In this document: one piece after another, positions 1-15,300 of the stretch
How positions within the stretch are numbered: position 1 is the stretch's first letter
Layout: each line of letters starts with the position of its first letter
NCBI GenBank assembly: GCA_015061665.1
Contig: SUWC01000022.1
Coordinates: forward strand, 1-41,265
Source: Lentisphaerota bacterium
Lineage (GTDB): Bacteria; Verrucomicrobiota; Kiritimatiellia; RFP12; UBA1067
Direction: 5' to 3'
Length of the DNA: 41,265 nt
The notes under the pieces: model-generated
Told to the model about the DNA's origin: nothing
Seen by the model: the letters and a program-made list of their open reading frames with translations, nothing else
The model's database searches: none
Translations under genes and position numbers: made by a program

Positions 1-61
1 ACTAGACGCGCCACGACCATTCGGATTGGACACTGCGCTGCTGGCTGCTGGTTGCTGAGAC

Positions 62-131
62 ACTTCCAACGCATTAAAAAACGATCCAGGGGCCCCGAAG
101 GGGAAGGATCGGCTTTTAATGCGTTGGAAGT
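62..131. repeat. Hairpin repeat copy 1, probable bidirectional terminator
   Basis: This is a nested palindrome. Outer arms 62-75 and 118-131 pair perfectly over 14 bp, an inner CGATCC/GGATCG stem lies inside, and CCCC-GAAG-GGGG forms the tip. A and T tracts flank the inner stem on both sides, so it resembles a rho-independent terminator usable from either direction. Positions 66-127 recur in reverse orientation at 21563-21624 with one mismatch. It separates rpsA from whatever lies upstream. Nothing else is recognised in bases 1-61. Confidence 0.75.
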
Positions 132-149
132 ATCCAACTCTGGTAGCTA

Positions 150-179
150 TTGCGCGGTGAAACGGATTTATGATATAAT
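150..179 (+). promoter_or_regulatory. rpsA promoter
   Basis: A -35 box TTGCGC (150-155), an 18-bp spacer ending in TGA, and a perfect -10 TATAAT (174-179) are visible. Transcription should start near 186, giving a leader of about 79 nt before rpsA. The same -35 sequence and spacing recur before tRNA-Asn, consistent with strong growth-related promoters. Confidence 0.8.
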
Positions 180-264
180 ATGAAATTCCGGGCCCAAAGA
201 CGGGTCGGACGCGGCAGAAAACCGCGATCGCAACAAACAACAACAAAGCAAAGTACAGGTCGGT

Positions 265-2010
265 ATGGCAATTCGCAAACCCACGGCTCCCTCTGAGCGT
301 TCAGCGGTAATGGCCGAAATGCTCGCGGGTGCGGGCGAATCGAAGTTCAAGAACGGCAGCCTCGTCGAGGGCACCGTCAGCGCTGTCAAGGACGGCGATG
401 TTTTCATCGACATCGGTTACAAGAGCGAGGGTGTTGTCCCCCTCAGCGAATTCGGCGAAGGCGCCGAAGTCAAGGCTGGCGACAAGGTCACGGTGATGCT
501 TGTCCAGCTTGAGAACGAAAAGACCGGAATGGTCGAGCTTTCCAAGCGCCGCGCGGACGACAAGATCCGCTGGGAGAAGATTCTCGAGCGCTACGTCGAA
601 GGCTGCGTGGTCACGGGAACGATCAAGAGCGCCGTCCGCGGCGGTCTGCTCGTCCAGGTTGACGATGTTGACGCGTTCCTTCCCGGGTCGCAGGTCGAGG
701 TCACTCCCGTCAAGGATCTCGAGCCCTACGTCGGCCAGACGTTCGACTTCAAGGTCATCAAGATTTCCAACGAGAGGCGCAACCTCATCGTCTCGCGCCG
801 CGAGCTCATCGAGGGCACGCTCGCCGAGAAGAAGGCGGAGCTCCTCGCGAACCTCCAGAAGGGCGCCATCAAGAAGGGCCGCGTGAAGAACATCACCGAC
901 TTCGGCGCGTTCATCGACCTCGACGGTCTCGACGGCCTTCTCCACATCACCGACATGAGCTGGGGCCGCATCAAGCACCCGAGCGAGCTTCTCAAGGTCG
1001 GCCAGGAGATCGACGTCATGGTTCTCGACGTCGACCGCGAGCGCGAGCGCGTCAGCCTCGGCCTGAAGCAGACCACCGAGAATCCCTGGAACACGATTCA
1101 GGACCAGTTCCCCGTCGGCGCCCGCGTTTCGGGCAAGGTCGTCAACCTCGCCGCGTACGGTGCGTTCGTCGAGATCGCCCCCGGAATCGAGGGTCTCGTC
1201 CACATCAGCGAGTTCAGCTGGACCAAGCGCGTCGCCCGCGCGAGCGACATGCTCAACATCGGCGACGAAGTTCAGGTCGTCGTTCTCTCCGTGGACGTCG
1301 AGAACCAGAAGATCGCCCTCGGCATCCGCCAGACCCAGGCCAACCCGTGGGATACGGTTCAGGACCGCTTCCCTGTCGGCTCGAAGGTCAAGGGCAAGGT
1401 TCGCAACTTCACGGCGTACGGCGCGTTTGTCGAGCTCGAGGAGGGCATCGACGGCATGATCCACGTCAGCGACATGAGCTGGACGCGCAAGATCAACCAT
1501 CCGTCCGAGTGCCTGCAGAAGGGCCAGGAGGTCGAGGCGGTTGTTCTCGACGTCAACGCGCAGGATCAGCGCATCTCGCTCGGCCTCAAGCAGGCCCAGA
1601 CCGATCCGTGGGACGACATCGCCAAGAAGTTCCCCGTGGGATCCGTCGTCAAGGGCAAGGTTTCCAAGATCGCCTCGTTCGGCGCGTTCGTCGAGCTCGA
1701 GGACGGCGTGGATGGACTTGTCCACATCTCCCAGATCAGCGACCAGCGCGTCGAGAAGGTCAGGGACGCTCTTGAGGTCGGACAGGATGTCGAGGCTCGC
1801 GTCGTCAAGGTTGACCGCGCTGAGCGCCGCATCGGCCTTTCCATCCGCGCGATGGGCATGACCGACGACGAGATCCGCAACCTCGAGGCCGATTCCACGG
1901 GCGAGACGGCTCCCGTCTCCGCCAAGACAGCGGGCAGCGAGAACCTCGGCGGACTCTCCGCCGCGTTCGACAACGCCTTCGCCAACGTCGAGTGGCAGCC
2001 CGGCAACTAA
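265..2010 (+). CDS. rpsA: 30S ribosomal protein S1
   Basis: Ribosomal protein S1 binds mRNA on the small subunit and helps initiate translation of structured or Shine-Dalgarno-poor messages. The 581-residue product has six S1 (OB-fold) repeats, at roughly residues 29-95, 112-178, 199-268, 284-355, 371-440 and 456-525. The last four carry the clear signature FGAF/YGAF, then a (G)L(L/V)H(I/V)S-type strand. Length and repeat number match full-length S1 of about 557-580 residues. The start ATG is preceded by AGGTCGGT rather than a strong Shine-Dalgarno, and the leader is CA-rich with a CGCGG/CCGCG hairpin (210-226). A weak Shine-Dalgarno is also typical of E. coli rpsA, where S1 represses its own synthesis. 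rpmB follows after a short gap with its own ribosome-binding site. Identification is secure. Confidence 0.97.
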   Translation: MAIRKPTAPSERSAVMAEMLAGAGESKFKNGSLVEGTVSAVKDGDVFIDIGYKSEGVVPLSEFGEGAEVKAGDKVTVMLVQLENEKTGMVELSKRRADDKIRWEKILERYVEGCVVTGTIKSAVRGGLLVQVDDVDAFLPGSQVEVTPVKDLEPYVGQTFDFKVIKISNERRNLIVSRRELIEGTLAEKKAELLANLQKGAIKKGRVKNITDFGAFIDLDGLDGLLHITDMSWGRIKHPSELLKVGQEIDVMVLDVDRERERVSLGLKQTTENPWNTIQDQFPVGARVSGKVVNLAAYGAFVEIAPGIEGLVHISEFSWTKRVARASDMLNIGDEVQVVVLSVDVENQKIALGIRQTQANPWDTVQDRFPVGSKVKGKVRNFTAYGAFVELEEGIDGMIHVSDMSWTRKINHPSECLQKGQEVEAVVLDVNAQDQRISLGLKQAQTDPWDDIAKKFPVGSVVKGKVSKIASFGAFVELEDGVDGLVHISQISDQRVEKVRDALEVGQDVEARVVKVDRAERRIGLSIRAMGMTDDEIRNLEADSTGETAPVSAKTAGSENLGGLSAAFDNAFANVEWQPGN

Positions 2011-2043
2011 GACAACCAACCTACAGACGAAAGGAACACTAAA

Positions 2044-3338
<1,295 letters not shown>

Positions 3339-6300
3339 TTCGGCAAAACCGAATTGCGAATCTGAAGAACCCGTCGCATTCCGGCGGGTTCTTCGGTATC
3401 ATTCAGCGGCTTTGGCGCGCCTGCGCCTTTGCCGCTGCGCTTTTTGCGCCGCCCGTTCTTGCATCGGACAAGACGGAGGTCAGCTTTCTTTTCTCGTATA
3501 ATCCGGACCGTCCCGAAGATCCTGTCACGCGGCGCATCCTTCAGCTCGCCGAGAGGGACGGCGATTTCGTCCCCGTAAACTGGGGCGGACTTATCCTGCC
3601 AGGTGCCGGAGGACGCGCGACTTTCATGCTTGCGCTCGCCGGCGGCACGGCGCCCGACGTCTACAAGGCTTGGTTTCACATACTTCGACATGACGTCGCG
3701 CAGGGGTTCGTTTATCCGCTGGACGAATTCTTCCCCAAGGGCGAATACGACAGAATCTCGTCCTCCGGCGATCTATGGGACAGGGTCAGGGCGTTCGATG
3801 GACACATCTGGGCCGTCCCGACAGCGGGAACCGCCTACTACGGCATACTCTACCGCAAGGATTTTGTCCGCGAGGCAGGGCTCGACCCCGAGAATCCGCC
3901 TCGGACCTGGGACGAGTTCCGCGACTGGTGCGTCGCCCTGACGAAGCCTGGGAGGCGCGCGTTCGCCATAGAAAACCGTCCGTGGGGATTCCTTCCGTGG
4001 GTGCAGTCCGCAGGCGGCGACGTTATCCGCATGCGCGAGGACGGGGAATGGGAGGCTTCGTTCGACGCGCCCGAAGTCATACGTGCGGCGGAATACCTCC
4101 AGAGCCTCGTGCGGCTCGGCGTTGTCATGGGAATGCCTACCTTGTCGTTGGCGGATGAAATAGGTCGTCTTTTCTCGGGCGGGGAGATCGCTGCGGCTTT
4201 CGGGGGCGAAGACCTTGTCCTCAGGCTCACTCAGACGCTCGACTTTCCTTCTGATTTGATCGGCATCATGCCTTTCCCCGCGGCGGAAAAGGGCGGCAGG
4301 CGCGTCCTTCAGGCGCACAGGCATTTCTACGCCATGAGCGAATCGTGCGGACACCGTCCCAAATCCGACCGCGACATCGTGTTCAGGTGCATGCAGACGA
4401 TGTCGTCCACCGAACTTGCCGATGACGACATTCGACGCAGCGTAGCAGAGGGAAGGGCGATGTGGTGCCGTCCGTCAGACCTCGTGCGCCTTGGATTCGC
4501 AGAGGAGGCGAAGTCCATCCCCCCTGGCGCGCGCACCATGTACGAGGAGCTCGACAGGGGCGAGATCGTTGCGGTCACCGAGCCGTGGGTCGGATTCTGG
4601 CAGGGCGCGAGCGATCTTATGCAGCGCAAGCTGCTCGGACTTCTGCTTTCCGACGCGGGGCCGTCAATGGACTGCGCAGCCGCGCTCAGGAGCATCAATG
4701 CGGACGCCAACCGCGGGCTTATGTTCGAGAGCGACAAGTCGAAGATCGAGCGCGCGCGTCCTTATGCCCGGGCGATTCTGGGGGCGTTCCTGGCATGCTG
4801 CATCGTCGCGCTTGGCATTTTCCTTCGTTTTCACCTTCGCTCGGGCAAGAAGTTGGAACGGCGTTCGGGCAACCCGTCTGCCAGACGCAACCTGCGTCTC
4901 TCCCCCTGGGTGTTCCTCGCGCCAGCGCTTGTCTCCATCCTGGTATGGAGCTACTACCCTCTTGTGAAAGGCGCGGTGATGGCTTTTCAGGACTACAGGA
5001 TCGTCGGCAGCGCATCTTGGGCGGGGCTTGACAACTTCATCCGCGTTGGGACGGACCCCGGCTTCTGGACTGCGTGGTGGCGTACGCTGGAGTATGTGTT
5101 CATCACGCTTCTGCTCGGCTTCCTTTCGCCGATTTTCCTCGCGCTCATGCTCTGCGAGATTCCGCGCGGCAAGGTGTTCTTCCGCTTCCTCTACTTCCTG
5201 CCGCACCTGACGAGCGCGCTTGTCGTGACGCTCCTCTGGAAGCTTATGTTCGACCCTACCGAGAACGGCATTCTCAACCAGATCCTGATGTCCGTCGGCC
5301 TTTCTCGCCACGCCTGGCTGCAGGATCCTGCGTGGGCGATGGTCTGCTGCATACTGCCTGGCGTCTGGGCTGGCGCGGGCATAAGCTCGCTCATCTACAT
5401 CGCGGCTCTTTCGTCCCTCCCGCAGGACTACTACGAGGCGGCGGCGATTGACGGCGCGGGCATATTCGGGCGCCTCCGCCACGTGACGCTGCCCCAGCTC
5501 GCCCCGCTCATGGTCATCAACTTCGTGGGCGCCTTCATTGCGGCGTTCCAGGGCATGGGGTCGATTTTCCTGCTCACCTTCGGAGGCCCTGGCGATGCGA
5601 CCCAGGTGCTTTCGCTGGCGATCTGGAAGGAAGCGTACAACAACCTCCGCTTCTCGACGGCGACGACAATGGCGTGGTTCCTCGGCGTTGCCCTCATAGG
5701 CTTCACCTATCTCCAGATCAGGTTCCTGCGCCGCGTTGAGTTTCGCCGCGCCGCGGCAGACTGACGGGGGGTAGCGAAATGGGCTCCGATTATGGTATAA
5801 TGCTAGAAAACAGTCATGGAGAACAAAATGACAATACGCGATTTTTTTGAAGGCAACGCCCAGAAGCACGGCTCGAAAAACGCTTTTACGTGGTGCGAGG
5901 ACAAGGAGTGGCGAACGCGCACCTGGAAGCATTCCTACGACCGCGTGAATGCGATCGCCGAGGGCGCTGCGCGCCGCTTCTCCCTTGTGCCGGGGGCTGA
6001 CAACGCGGCGATCATCCTCAGCAACTCGCCGGACTGGATCGAAATCTACCTCGCCCTCGCCGGCGCCGGCGTTTCAGTCGTCCCGATGGACCCCAAGCTG
6101 CGCGAAGAGGAGATTCAGTACATCCTCGCCGACGCCGAGGTCAAAGTCATCGCGACTGACAGGGCGCACCTGAGGATGATGATGAAGCTGGTCTCATCCC
6201 TGCCCAAGCTGCAGCATATCGTCATAACCGACGGCATCATCTTCGACGGTCAGAAGATCGGGCACGTCAACGTGACGGACATCAACAAGCTCCTTGAGGA

Positions 6301-9300
6301 GCCGGTCAAGGGCTGGTACGCGGCGCACAGGCCGTCCGACGACGACGTGGCGTCCATCATCTACACATCCGGCACGACCGGCAAGCCGAAGGGCGCGATG
6401 CTCACCCACAGGAACTTCATAAGCGACGTCGAAGGCGCGATCGCGGTCCTTGGCGTGCCGGTCACGCCTGCGGACTCCCTTCTCGTCGTACTTCCGCTTT
6501 TCCATGCGTTCAGCTTCTCGGCCAACTTCATCGTCTCGCTCGTCGTCGCTGCGGAGCTCAAGTTCGTCGAGTCGCTCCGCACCGTCGGGCGCGACATATC
6601 GATACTGAGGCCTACCGCCATCATGGCCGTGCCGCTCCTTGCCGAAAAGCTCCACGACAAGCTCGAGGAGGGCATCAAGGCGTCCAAGGCCGCCCAGTTC
6701 CTCCTCAAGATCGGCCTCCGCGGGCTCGTCTGGCATTCCGTGCGCATGAAGCTCGGCGGGAAGCTCCGCTTCATCATTACGGGCGGCGCGCCGTGTCCCA
6801 AGCACGTTCTCGAGGGCTTCAGGAAGATACACGTCAAGTTCATCGAGGGCTACGGACTCACCGAGTGCGCGCCGATCGTCTCCGTCACGGACTACAAGAC
6901 GAATAAAATCGGCACGATCGGGCTTCCCTGCAAGGGCATCGAGGTGCGGCTCGCCGACAAGAACGAAAGCGGCGTCGGAGAGCTCCAGGTCAAGGGTCCG
7001 AACGTAATGAAGGGCTACTTCCACAACGAGAAGGCCACCGAGGAGGCGTTCGACGGCGAATGGCTTGCGACGGGCGACCTTGCGTCCATGGACGAAGAAG
7101 GCTACATCACAATCCGCGGGCGCAAGAAGGCCCTGATCGTAAACCGCGAGGGCAAGAACATATATCCGGAGGAGGTCGAGAACACCGTCTCCAAGGACCC
7201 GTCGGTTCAGGACATCATCGTCGTCGGCTATACGCAGGGCGGAATCCCCGGCGAAAGGGTGGGTGCGATCGTATATCCGAACGAGGACTGGTTTGCCGAG
7301 CAGAACGGCGGAAAGAAGCCCGACTGGGACGAGATCGAGAGGACCGTCTCCAAGCGCGTGAAGGAGAAGTCGGCCGAGCTGGCGGACTACAAGCGCATCC
7401 GCAAGGTAGAGGTCTACCACGAGCCGCTCGTGCGCACCAGCGTCGGAAAGGTCCGCCGCGTCGCGTACAAGGGCAAGCTCGACGAATAGCGCGAGTTCCC
7501 TCCGAGGTTGCTTTTAGAGACCATTTTTTGATATACTTTACCCTCTAATGGAAAAAGTGGATATAGCGATGGAGAAGGCGGCGGTTCTGACCGACGCGCT
7601 TCCTTACATAGTCGACTTTCGCGGCTCTGTCGTGCTTGTGAAGATCGGTGGCTCGGTCATGGAAGTCGAGCGCAACCTCGACTCCCTCATGAACGACGTC
7701 GCCTTCATGCGCGCTGTCGGGATGAAGGTCGTCATCGTTCACGGCGGCGGCAAGGCGATTTCCAAGGCCATCAAGGACTCCGGCCACGAACCGCTCTTCG
7801 TCCAGGGCCAGCGCGTAACCGACGAGCAGACGATGGAGATTGTCCGCAGGACCCTCAACAACGTCGTCAACACCGATCTCGTGCGCCGTCTCCAGGAGAA
7901 GGGCGTCAACGCGCGTCCGCTGCACGGCAACTGGATGTTCGGCGCGAGGAAGATCGTCGAACCAGACCGCGGCTACGTCGGCGAGGTCGTTTCGGTCGAC
8001 TTCCGCGCGGTCAACGAGATGCTGGACGCGGGCATCATTCCCGTCGTCACGCCTCTTGCGACCGGCATTGCGGACAACCACCTCTACAACGTCAACGCCG
8101 ACATTGCGGCGGCTGCGCTCGCGAAGGCGCTGAAGGTCAGGAAGTTCGCGCTTGTGTCGGACGTCCCAGGCCTGCTGCGCGACCCTGAGGATCCCTCGAC
8201 GCTCCTTTCGACCCTGCATCTCGACTCCGTCCGCAAGCTCAAGGAGACGGGCGTGATATCGGGAGGAATGCTCCCGAAGATAGAAAGCTGCGAGGACGCC
8301 ATCCGCAACGGCGTAAGGAAGGTCCATTTGGTAGACGGGCGAATGGCGCATTCGCTCTTGCTTGAAATATTCACGCGTGAAGGCGTGGGAACGGAGATAA
8401 CGGAATGAGCAACAAGACAACAGAGATACTTGACCTCTACAAGAAGGTCATGATGCCGACATTCGCACCCTCGGTGGTGCTGGCAACGGGCAAGGGCGTC
8501 ACGGTTCGCGACGTTGACGGGCTCGTCCTCTACGACTTCACGAGTGGAATCGGCATCCACAACGTCGGCTATTCGCACCCGAAGGTGGTCCAGGCGATCC
8601 AGGAGCAGGCCGCTGCGCTGACCCACAGCTCAAACCTCTTCGCGACCGAGCCGCAGGTAAAGCTTGCAGAGAAGCTCGTCGAGCTCTCCGGGCTCGGAGG
8701 CAAGGTTTTCTTCTGCAACTCCGGCGCCGAGGCCAACGAGGCCGCGATCAAGCTCGCCCGCAAGTGGGGCAACGCCAACGGAGGACGCTACGAGATCGTC
8801 ACCTTCAGGCGCGGCTTCCACGGACGCACTCTCGCGACCGTCACGGCCACTGCCCAGGCGTGGTGCCAGGAGGGCTACGACCCGCTTCCCGTCGGCTTTG
8901 CGTACGCCGACTTCAACGACCTTGAGAGCGTCAAGGCCGCGATCAGCGACAAGACGGTCGCGATCATGCTCGAGGCCATCCAGGGCGAGGGCGGGGTTAC
9001 GCCGGCGACTGACGAGTTCATGCGCGGCATACGCCAGCTCTGCGACGAGAAGAACCTCCTCATGATCTGCGACGAGGTACAGTCCGGCATGGGCCGCACT
9101 GGCACTTGGTTCGCGTGGCAGGGCTACGACGTCAAGCCCGACCTCTTCACGCTCGCAAAGGCGATCGCAGGCGGACTTCCGATGGGCGCGCTCGTCTCGA
9201 ACGCGAAGTTCGCTGACGTCTTCACGCCCGGCTCGCACGCCTCCACGTTCGGCGGCAACCCGGTTGCCGCAGCTGCGGCGCTCGCCGTCATCGACGTGAT

Positions 9301-12300
9301 TGAGAGCGAGAAGCTGCTCAAGCGCGCGACGGAGATCGGAACTCTTTTCCGCGAGGCTCTCCAGGCCGAGGTCGACAAGCACGACAAGCTGCTTGAGGTC
9401 CGCGGCAAGGGGCTTATGCTCGGAGTCGTCGTCGACGGCGATCCGAAGGAGGTCGTCGAGGCGCTCAAGGCGCAGGGCATCCTCGCGCTCACGGCAGGCG
9501 GCAACGTCGTACGCTTCCTTCCGCCCCTCGTTCTCCGCGAGGAGGACCTCGAGGAGGCGATTGACATGATGTCCGACGCGTTCGACTGCGTATTCGGGGA
9601 GTGAAAATGACAAGCAACGCCGAAAGGCGAAAGACGACGGTAAATGTCTGAACAACTACGTACACCGCCGAACAACACCGAAGCCGAGCGCGCAGTGCTC
9701 GGCTCAGTTCTTTTGGATGCATCGGGGCGCAGCGGAGACCGCGTGATGGATCTCTGCCTGACCGGCGGAATCGTCCCCGAATCGTTCTTCGACCCGCGCA
9801 ACAGGATCGTCTACTCGACGATGCTCGAGATGAACCGCGCGGCAAAGCCTCTTGACGCAGTCACGCTAATAGCCGAGCTTCGGCGTTCCGAACGCCTTGA
9901 CACCGTCGGGGGCGTGGGATACGTCCAGAATCTCGTCGACATGACGCCCACTACGGCGCACGCCGAGTATTACATCTCGCTCATGCGCGACAAGCATCTT
10001 CGCCGCCGCATGATCGAAAGGGCGTCCGAGACGATCGAGAAATGCTTCAACGAGGGCGACTACCCCGACCCCGCCGCAGTTCTTGGCGACGCCGAGAAGG
10101 GCTTCCTAGAGATCGGCGCCAAGGGGGCGGATACCATGCCGTGGTCCGACGCGGTCTCGCTCAGCTTTGAGCGCCTGAACGCGATGTTCGACTCGGACGG
10201 CAAGACCCTCGAGGGGCTGCCGACGGGGCTTACCCATCTGGACGAGAAGCTGCAGGGACTAAAGCCGAGCGAAATGATCGTAATCGCGGCGCGTCCTTCC
10301 GTCGGCAAGACCTCGCTTGCGATGAACATAGCGGAGTCCGTCGCGCTCGGGCTGGACATGAACAACGCCATGACGACGGGCCCTGACGGTCGACGCGGCG
10401 TGAAGCGCCCTGTCCTCATCTTCTCGCTCGAAATGCCCGTGGAGGCGCTGACGAAGCGCATGATCGCGGGACGCGCCCACGTCAACACGTGGAAGCTGAA
10501 CCGCGCGCTCTGCGCAAAGGCCGAGAAGGCGATGCTCACGAACAACCTCTTCGTCGCATACGAGGACCTCAAGAACGCGCCGATCTACGTGGACGACACG
10601 GCCGGGCTGGATGTGATGGATCTCCGCGCCCGCGCGCGCCGCGCTAAGAAGGCGTACGGCATCGAGCTGATCGTCATCGACTACCTCCAGCTTTGCAAGT
10701 GCAACGAGAAGTCGAAGCAGTCCCGCGTAATCGAGGTGAGCGAAATCTCCCAGCAGATCAAGGCGATGGCCAAGGAACTGAAGATTCCCGTGATCGTCCT
10801 TTCGCAGCTCTCCCGTGCAAACGAGCAGCGCGGCGACAAGTTCGAGCGCCCGAAGCTCTCCGACCTCCGCGACTCGGGCGCGATCGAGCAGGATGCGGAC
10901 GTCGTGTTCCTGCTGCGCCGTCCATCGCGCACGCCGACCGACCCTGATTCGGCCGACCTCCGCCTTGCGATCATCGACGTCGCCAAGAACCGCAACGGCG
11001 AGACGGGCGAGGTCAAGGTCAACTTCGACCGCGAGTTCACGCGCTTCTCGGACCGCGAGATACCCCGCACGGAGGACAACAACTTCCAGTCCAGCGAGGA
11101 CATGGATCCGCCTCCCACCCAGACACGGCTGGCGATGAACGACTATCCGGAGGTATGAAGGACGCCAGCGGACATATCTGCGCACCAGGCGACTGGACGG
11201 TCAAGGGCGTCAACAGGCGAGCGATGCTTCGCGCCGAGCTGGAGTCGTTTCTCCGCGAAAAGCTTGATGCCGCGCTGTCCGTCGAGCTGTTCGACACTGA
11301 GTCGTCGAAGGACGTCTTCCGCGCCGTTCGAGGCGACGGCGGCCTGATGTTCGTCAAGGTCGTACGCAGCGAGCAGGCAGCCAGGCTGAAGGCGCTGTCG
11401 GAAAAGCTTGCGCAGCCTTTCGTGGCGAAGGTGTACTGCGTCTTCCCGTGGCGCGACGGCTGGTGCGTGGTCTGCATGGAGTGGCAGAGCGGGCGCCACA
11501 TCCCGCTTGAGGACCTGAACGAAGGACAGCTTCGGTCGCTTGCCGACGTCCACCTGCGCCTTGTCGCCGCGCTGAAGCCTGAATTGGAGCTGCTTCCTCC
11601 CAAGGACTACGCCGAGGTGTATGATACGATCGCGGACTTTGCGCGCAGGCATCCGCTTGCCAGGCCGCTGCTTAAGCCTCTTCTATCCATTCCTCCGGCG
11701 GACAGAATCGCGCCGGCTGAGCGCCTTTGCTCGATACACGGCGACTTTCATTACCTCAACTATCTTTTCGAAGGCGACGAAATCTCGGCCGTGATGGATT
11801 TCGACAAGGTCAGGCGCGACCTGCCGGCCTGGGATATTGCGTACAACCTTTTGCGCCGCTACTACAAGGGGCGCCTTGACGCGGCGAAGACGCAGGCGCT
11901 GGACGAAAACGTCCGCAGGCTTGTGTCGCTTCTGCCGTATTCGGGGCAGGACTGGAAGGTCGCGCTGAACGACATCCGGCTGCTTTTCGCCGCGCGCAGG
12001 CTGAAGGCTCATCCGAAGTCCTTCTGGACGGCGTTTCTCGTCCGCTCGCGCGACAAGGCGCTGCGCCGCGTCGTCGAACGCGTCCTGCCGTAGGCAGCCT
12101 TGAGATTTCCTTGGCGCCACGGCGTCAAATCGTCCGTGAAAAATGGTATAATTCACTCTATGAAACTACCAGAGACATTCGCAGGCGCGACGTTTGACAG
12201 CCGCGCCGTCAAGCCGGGCATGCTTTTCATCGCGCTGAAGGGCGAGAAGGCTGATGGACACGACTTCATCCCGCAGGCGCTGGCCGCTGGAGCCAGCGGC

Positions 12301-15300
12301 ATAATCGACGGCTACGACGAACTCGCCGAAGCGGCGCGCGCCTATCGCCGCACGCTCGCGGCCAAGGTCATAGGCGTGACCGGAAGCGCAGGCAAGACTA
12401 CGGCAAAGGAAATGCTCCGCGCATTCCTCTCCCGCATCGGAAAGACGCACGCGACGGACAAGAACTACAACAACCACATCGGCCTCCCGCAGACAATTCT
12501 GAACTGCCCGCGCGACGCCGAGTTTCTCGTCGTCGAGATGGGCACGAACCACCCTGGCGAAATCGCCGCGCTCTGCGACATCGCGGAACCGGACGCAGGG
12601 CTAGTGACATCGATCGGAACGGCACACCTGGAGTTCTTCAGGACGCAGGAGAACATCGCGCTCGAAAAAGGCGAGCTTCTGCGCCGCGCCCGCGAATTCG
12701 CCGTAGTGTCGTCGGAATGCGACCAGCTGGAGACGCTGCGGCGCCTGCGTCCCTCCGGACTCGCCGTCGTCGATCCCGACGTCAAATGGATTGAGGACGC
12801 GCTCTCGGAAAACCTCCCTGGCGCCCACAACGTCTCCAACGCCGCGCTGGCGTTCGCAATGGCAGCGCACTACGGGCTGTCGAGGGAAGACGCGGCGGAC
12901 GCTCTTCGCGGACTCGTCCTGCCTGGGCAGCGCTGGAAGGTTCTCGCAGTCGGCGGCGCGACCATCGTCAACGACGCGTACAACGCCAATCCGTCGTCAA
13001 TGTCCGTCGCGCTTGACACATTTGCGCAAAAGTACAGCGGGCGCCGCATCGCGGTTCTAGGCGACATGTTCGAGCTGGGCGAAGCGTCCGAACGCCTCCA
13101 CCGGGGGATAGGCGCGAAGGTGGGCGGCATGCTCGCGAAGGGCGAGCTCGACTTGCTGCTGGCCGTCGGCGAACAGTCCTGCAACTGGATGGCGGGCGAG
13201 GCGGAGAAGTTCGCCGACGCGCGGCAAATCTGCCGCGTTGCCGATGCCGCGGGCGCGAAGGCGGCGCTTTCGTCGCTTCTGCGCGAAGGCGACTGCGCGT
13301 TGCTCAAGGCATCGCGTGGAATGAAGCTGGAAAGCGCGATACCAGAAATGCAGTAGCGGAGGAAGGAAAATGGTCGCAAAACTCCTGATTGACAAGAAGC
13401 GCGAGGGCAAGGCCCTTGGAACTGCGGAAATCCGCGAATTCATCGAGGGCTTTGTGTCTGGCTCGGTGCCTGACTACCAGATGAGCGCCATGGCAATGGC
13501 AATATGCTGCCGCGGCATGACGGCGCGAGAGACGTCAGACCTCACGGACGCCATGATGCGGTCGGGGCGCTGCCTTGACTGGCCGGGGATTCCCACTGCC
13601 GACAAGCACTCTACGGGCGGAGTCGGTGACAAGCTCTCGTTCATCGTCCAGCCTCTCGCCGCAGCGTGCGGCGTATTCGTGCCGTCACTCACCGGGCGGG
13701 GGCTTGGCATTACCGGCGGAACAGCGGACAAGCTGGAGTCCATCCCAGGCTACAACGCAGGGCTTCCACTTGACGAGTTCAACGACGTCGTCCGCTCCAC
13801 AGGCGTCTCCATGACCGTCCAGACAGCCGAGATATGCCCTGCGGACAAAAAACTCTACGCTCTGCGCGATGTCACGGGAACGGTTCCGTCAATTCCGCTT
13901 ATCACGTCCTCAATACTGTCCAAAAAGCTCGCCGAAGGCGCGGGCACGCTCGTCTTCGACGTCAAGTGCGGCTCGGGCGCGTTCATGAAGACGCCCGAGG
14001 AGGCTACGGCTCTCGCAGAATCGCTCGTTACAGGCGCAAAGGCAGCGGGACGCCGCGCAGCGGCGCTTGTGACGGACATGAACACGCCGCTTGGGCACGC
14101 CGTGGGAAACGCCAACGAGGTGGCGGAGGCTCTCGCGATCCTCGACCCGTCAAAAGGCGCGCAGACGAAGTCAGCCGAGAACGCGCTGGAGATATCCGTC
14201 GAGCTCGCGGCGCTCATGGTCTCCCTTTCGCTCGACCTGCCGATGGACGAAGCGCGGCAAAAGTGCCGCGACAAGCTTGCCGACGGGTCTGCGCTTGCAA
14301 AGTTCAAGGCCATGATCAAGGCCCAGGGCGGTGACCTGGACCGCTTCGATGCGCTCATGCGCAAGCCTGTCCACAAGTTCCGCCTGCTGGCGATGAGGTC
14401 TGGGCACGTAGAATCCATCGATGCGGAGAAGGTGGGGCGTGTAGCCCTGTCGCTTGGCGCGGGAAGGATGAAGGCGGACGACAGGATTGATCCGCTCGCC
14501 GGAGTGACGATAGCTGTTTCCGTGGGCGACCGTGTCGCGGTAGGCGCTCCGTTGGCCACTTTGGTGACGACGTCAACCCCAGACATCCTTGAAAAGGCCG
14601 CCGCAGAGCTGCTGAAGGCGTTCACGATCACGCAGAATGGCGTCCAATCGCCGCAAAATCCCATCATAAAGCGCATAAATTGAGCATTTTCGCGCCAAAG
14701 GAGCCACAGATGAAAAAAGTGCAAATACCCCCTTGCGCGCGAATCAGCGATTATGATATACTATATGCCAATGAACCAAATGACACGTTCGGGCGTGGCG
14801 CAGTGGTAGCGCAGTTGACTGTTAATCAATTGGTCGCTGGTTCGAATCCAGCCGCCCGAGCCAATCAAAGAAGAAACCCCTGTGAAACGGGGTTTTCTTT
14901 TTTTTTTTGTGAAGCGGGAGGGCCGACCTCCTTGTCGGCCACATCCCGTAGGGAGCGTGAAGATTACTTGCCGCCGTAGAGGGCGAAGGCGTGGGGCTTG
15001 CCGTCGCGACCGCGCCGCCAGTATGCGACCGAGCTTCCCTTCTTTCCGCGCAGCTCGAGCGTATACTCAACTCCTGCCTTGAGCAGAGGACGCTTCGCCT
15101 TGTCGATTGCCAGGCCTGCCGTGCCGTAGCCCTGCGGAATGTAGTCCACGCCCACGTCGAAGATCGTCTTGTCGCCTTCGCGAAGGACGATGGAAAGCGG
15201 ATTGTCGCTGTCCGTTCCGTCACCGTCGGTCAGGTATAAGTCGATGCGCGCAAGGCGCAGGTCGGAGGCGAGGGTGAACTTCTCGGACATTGCGTCCTTG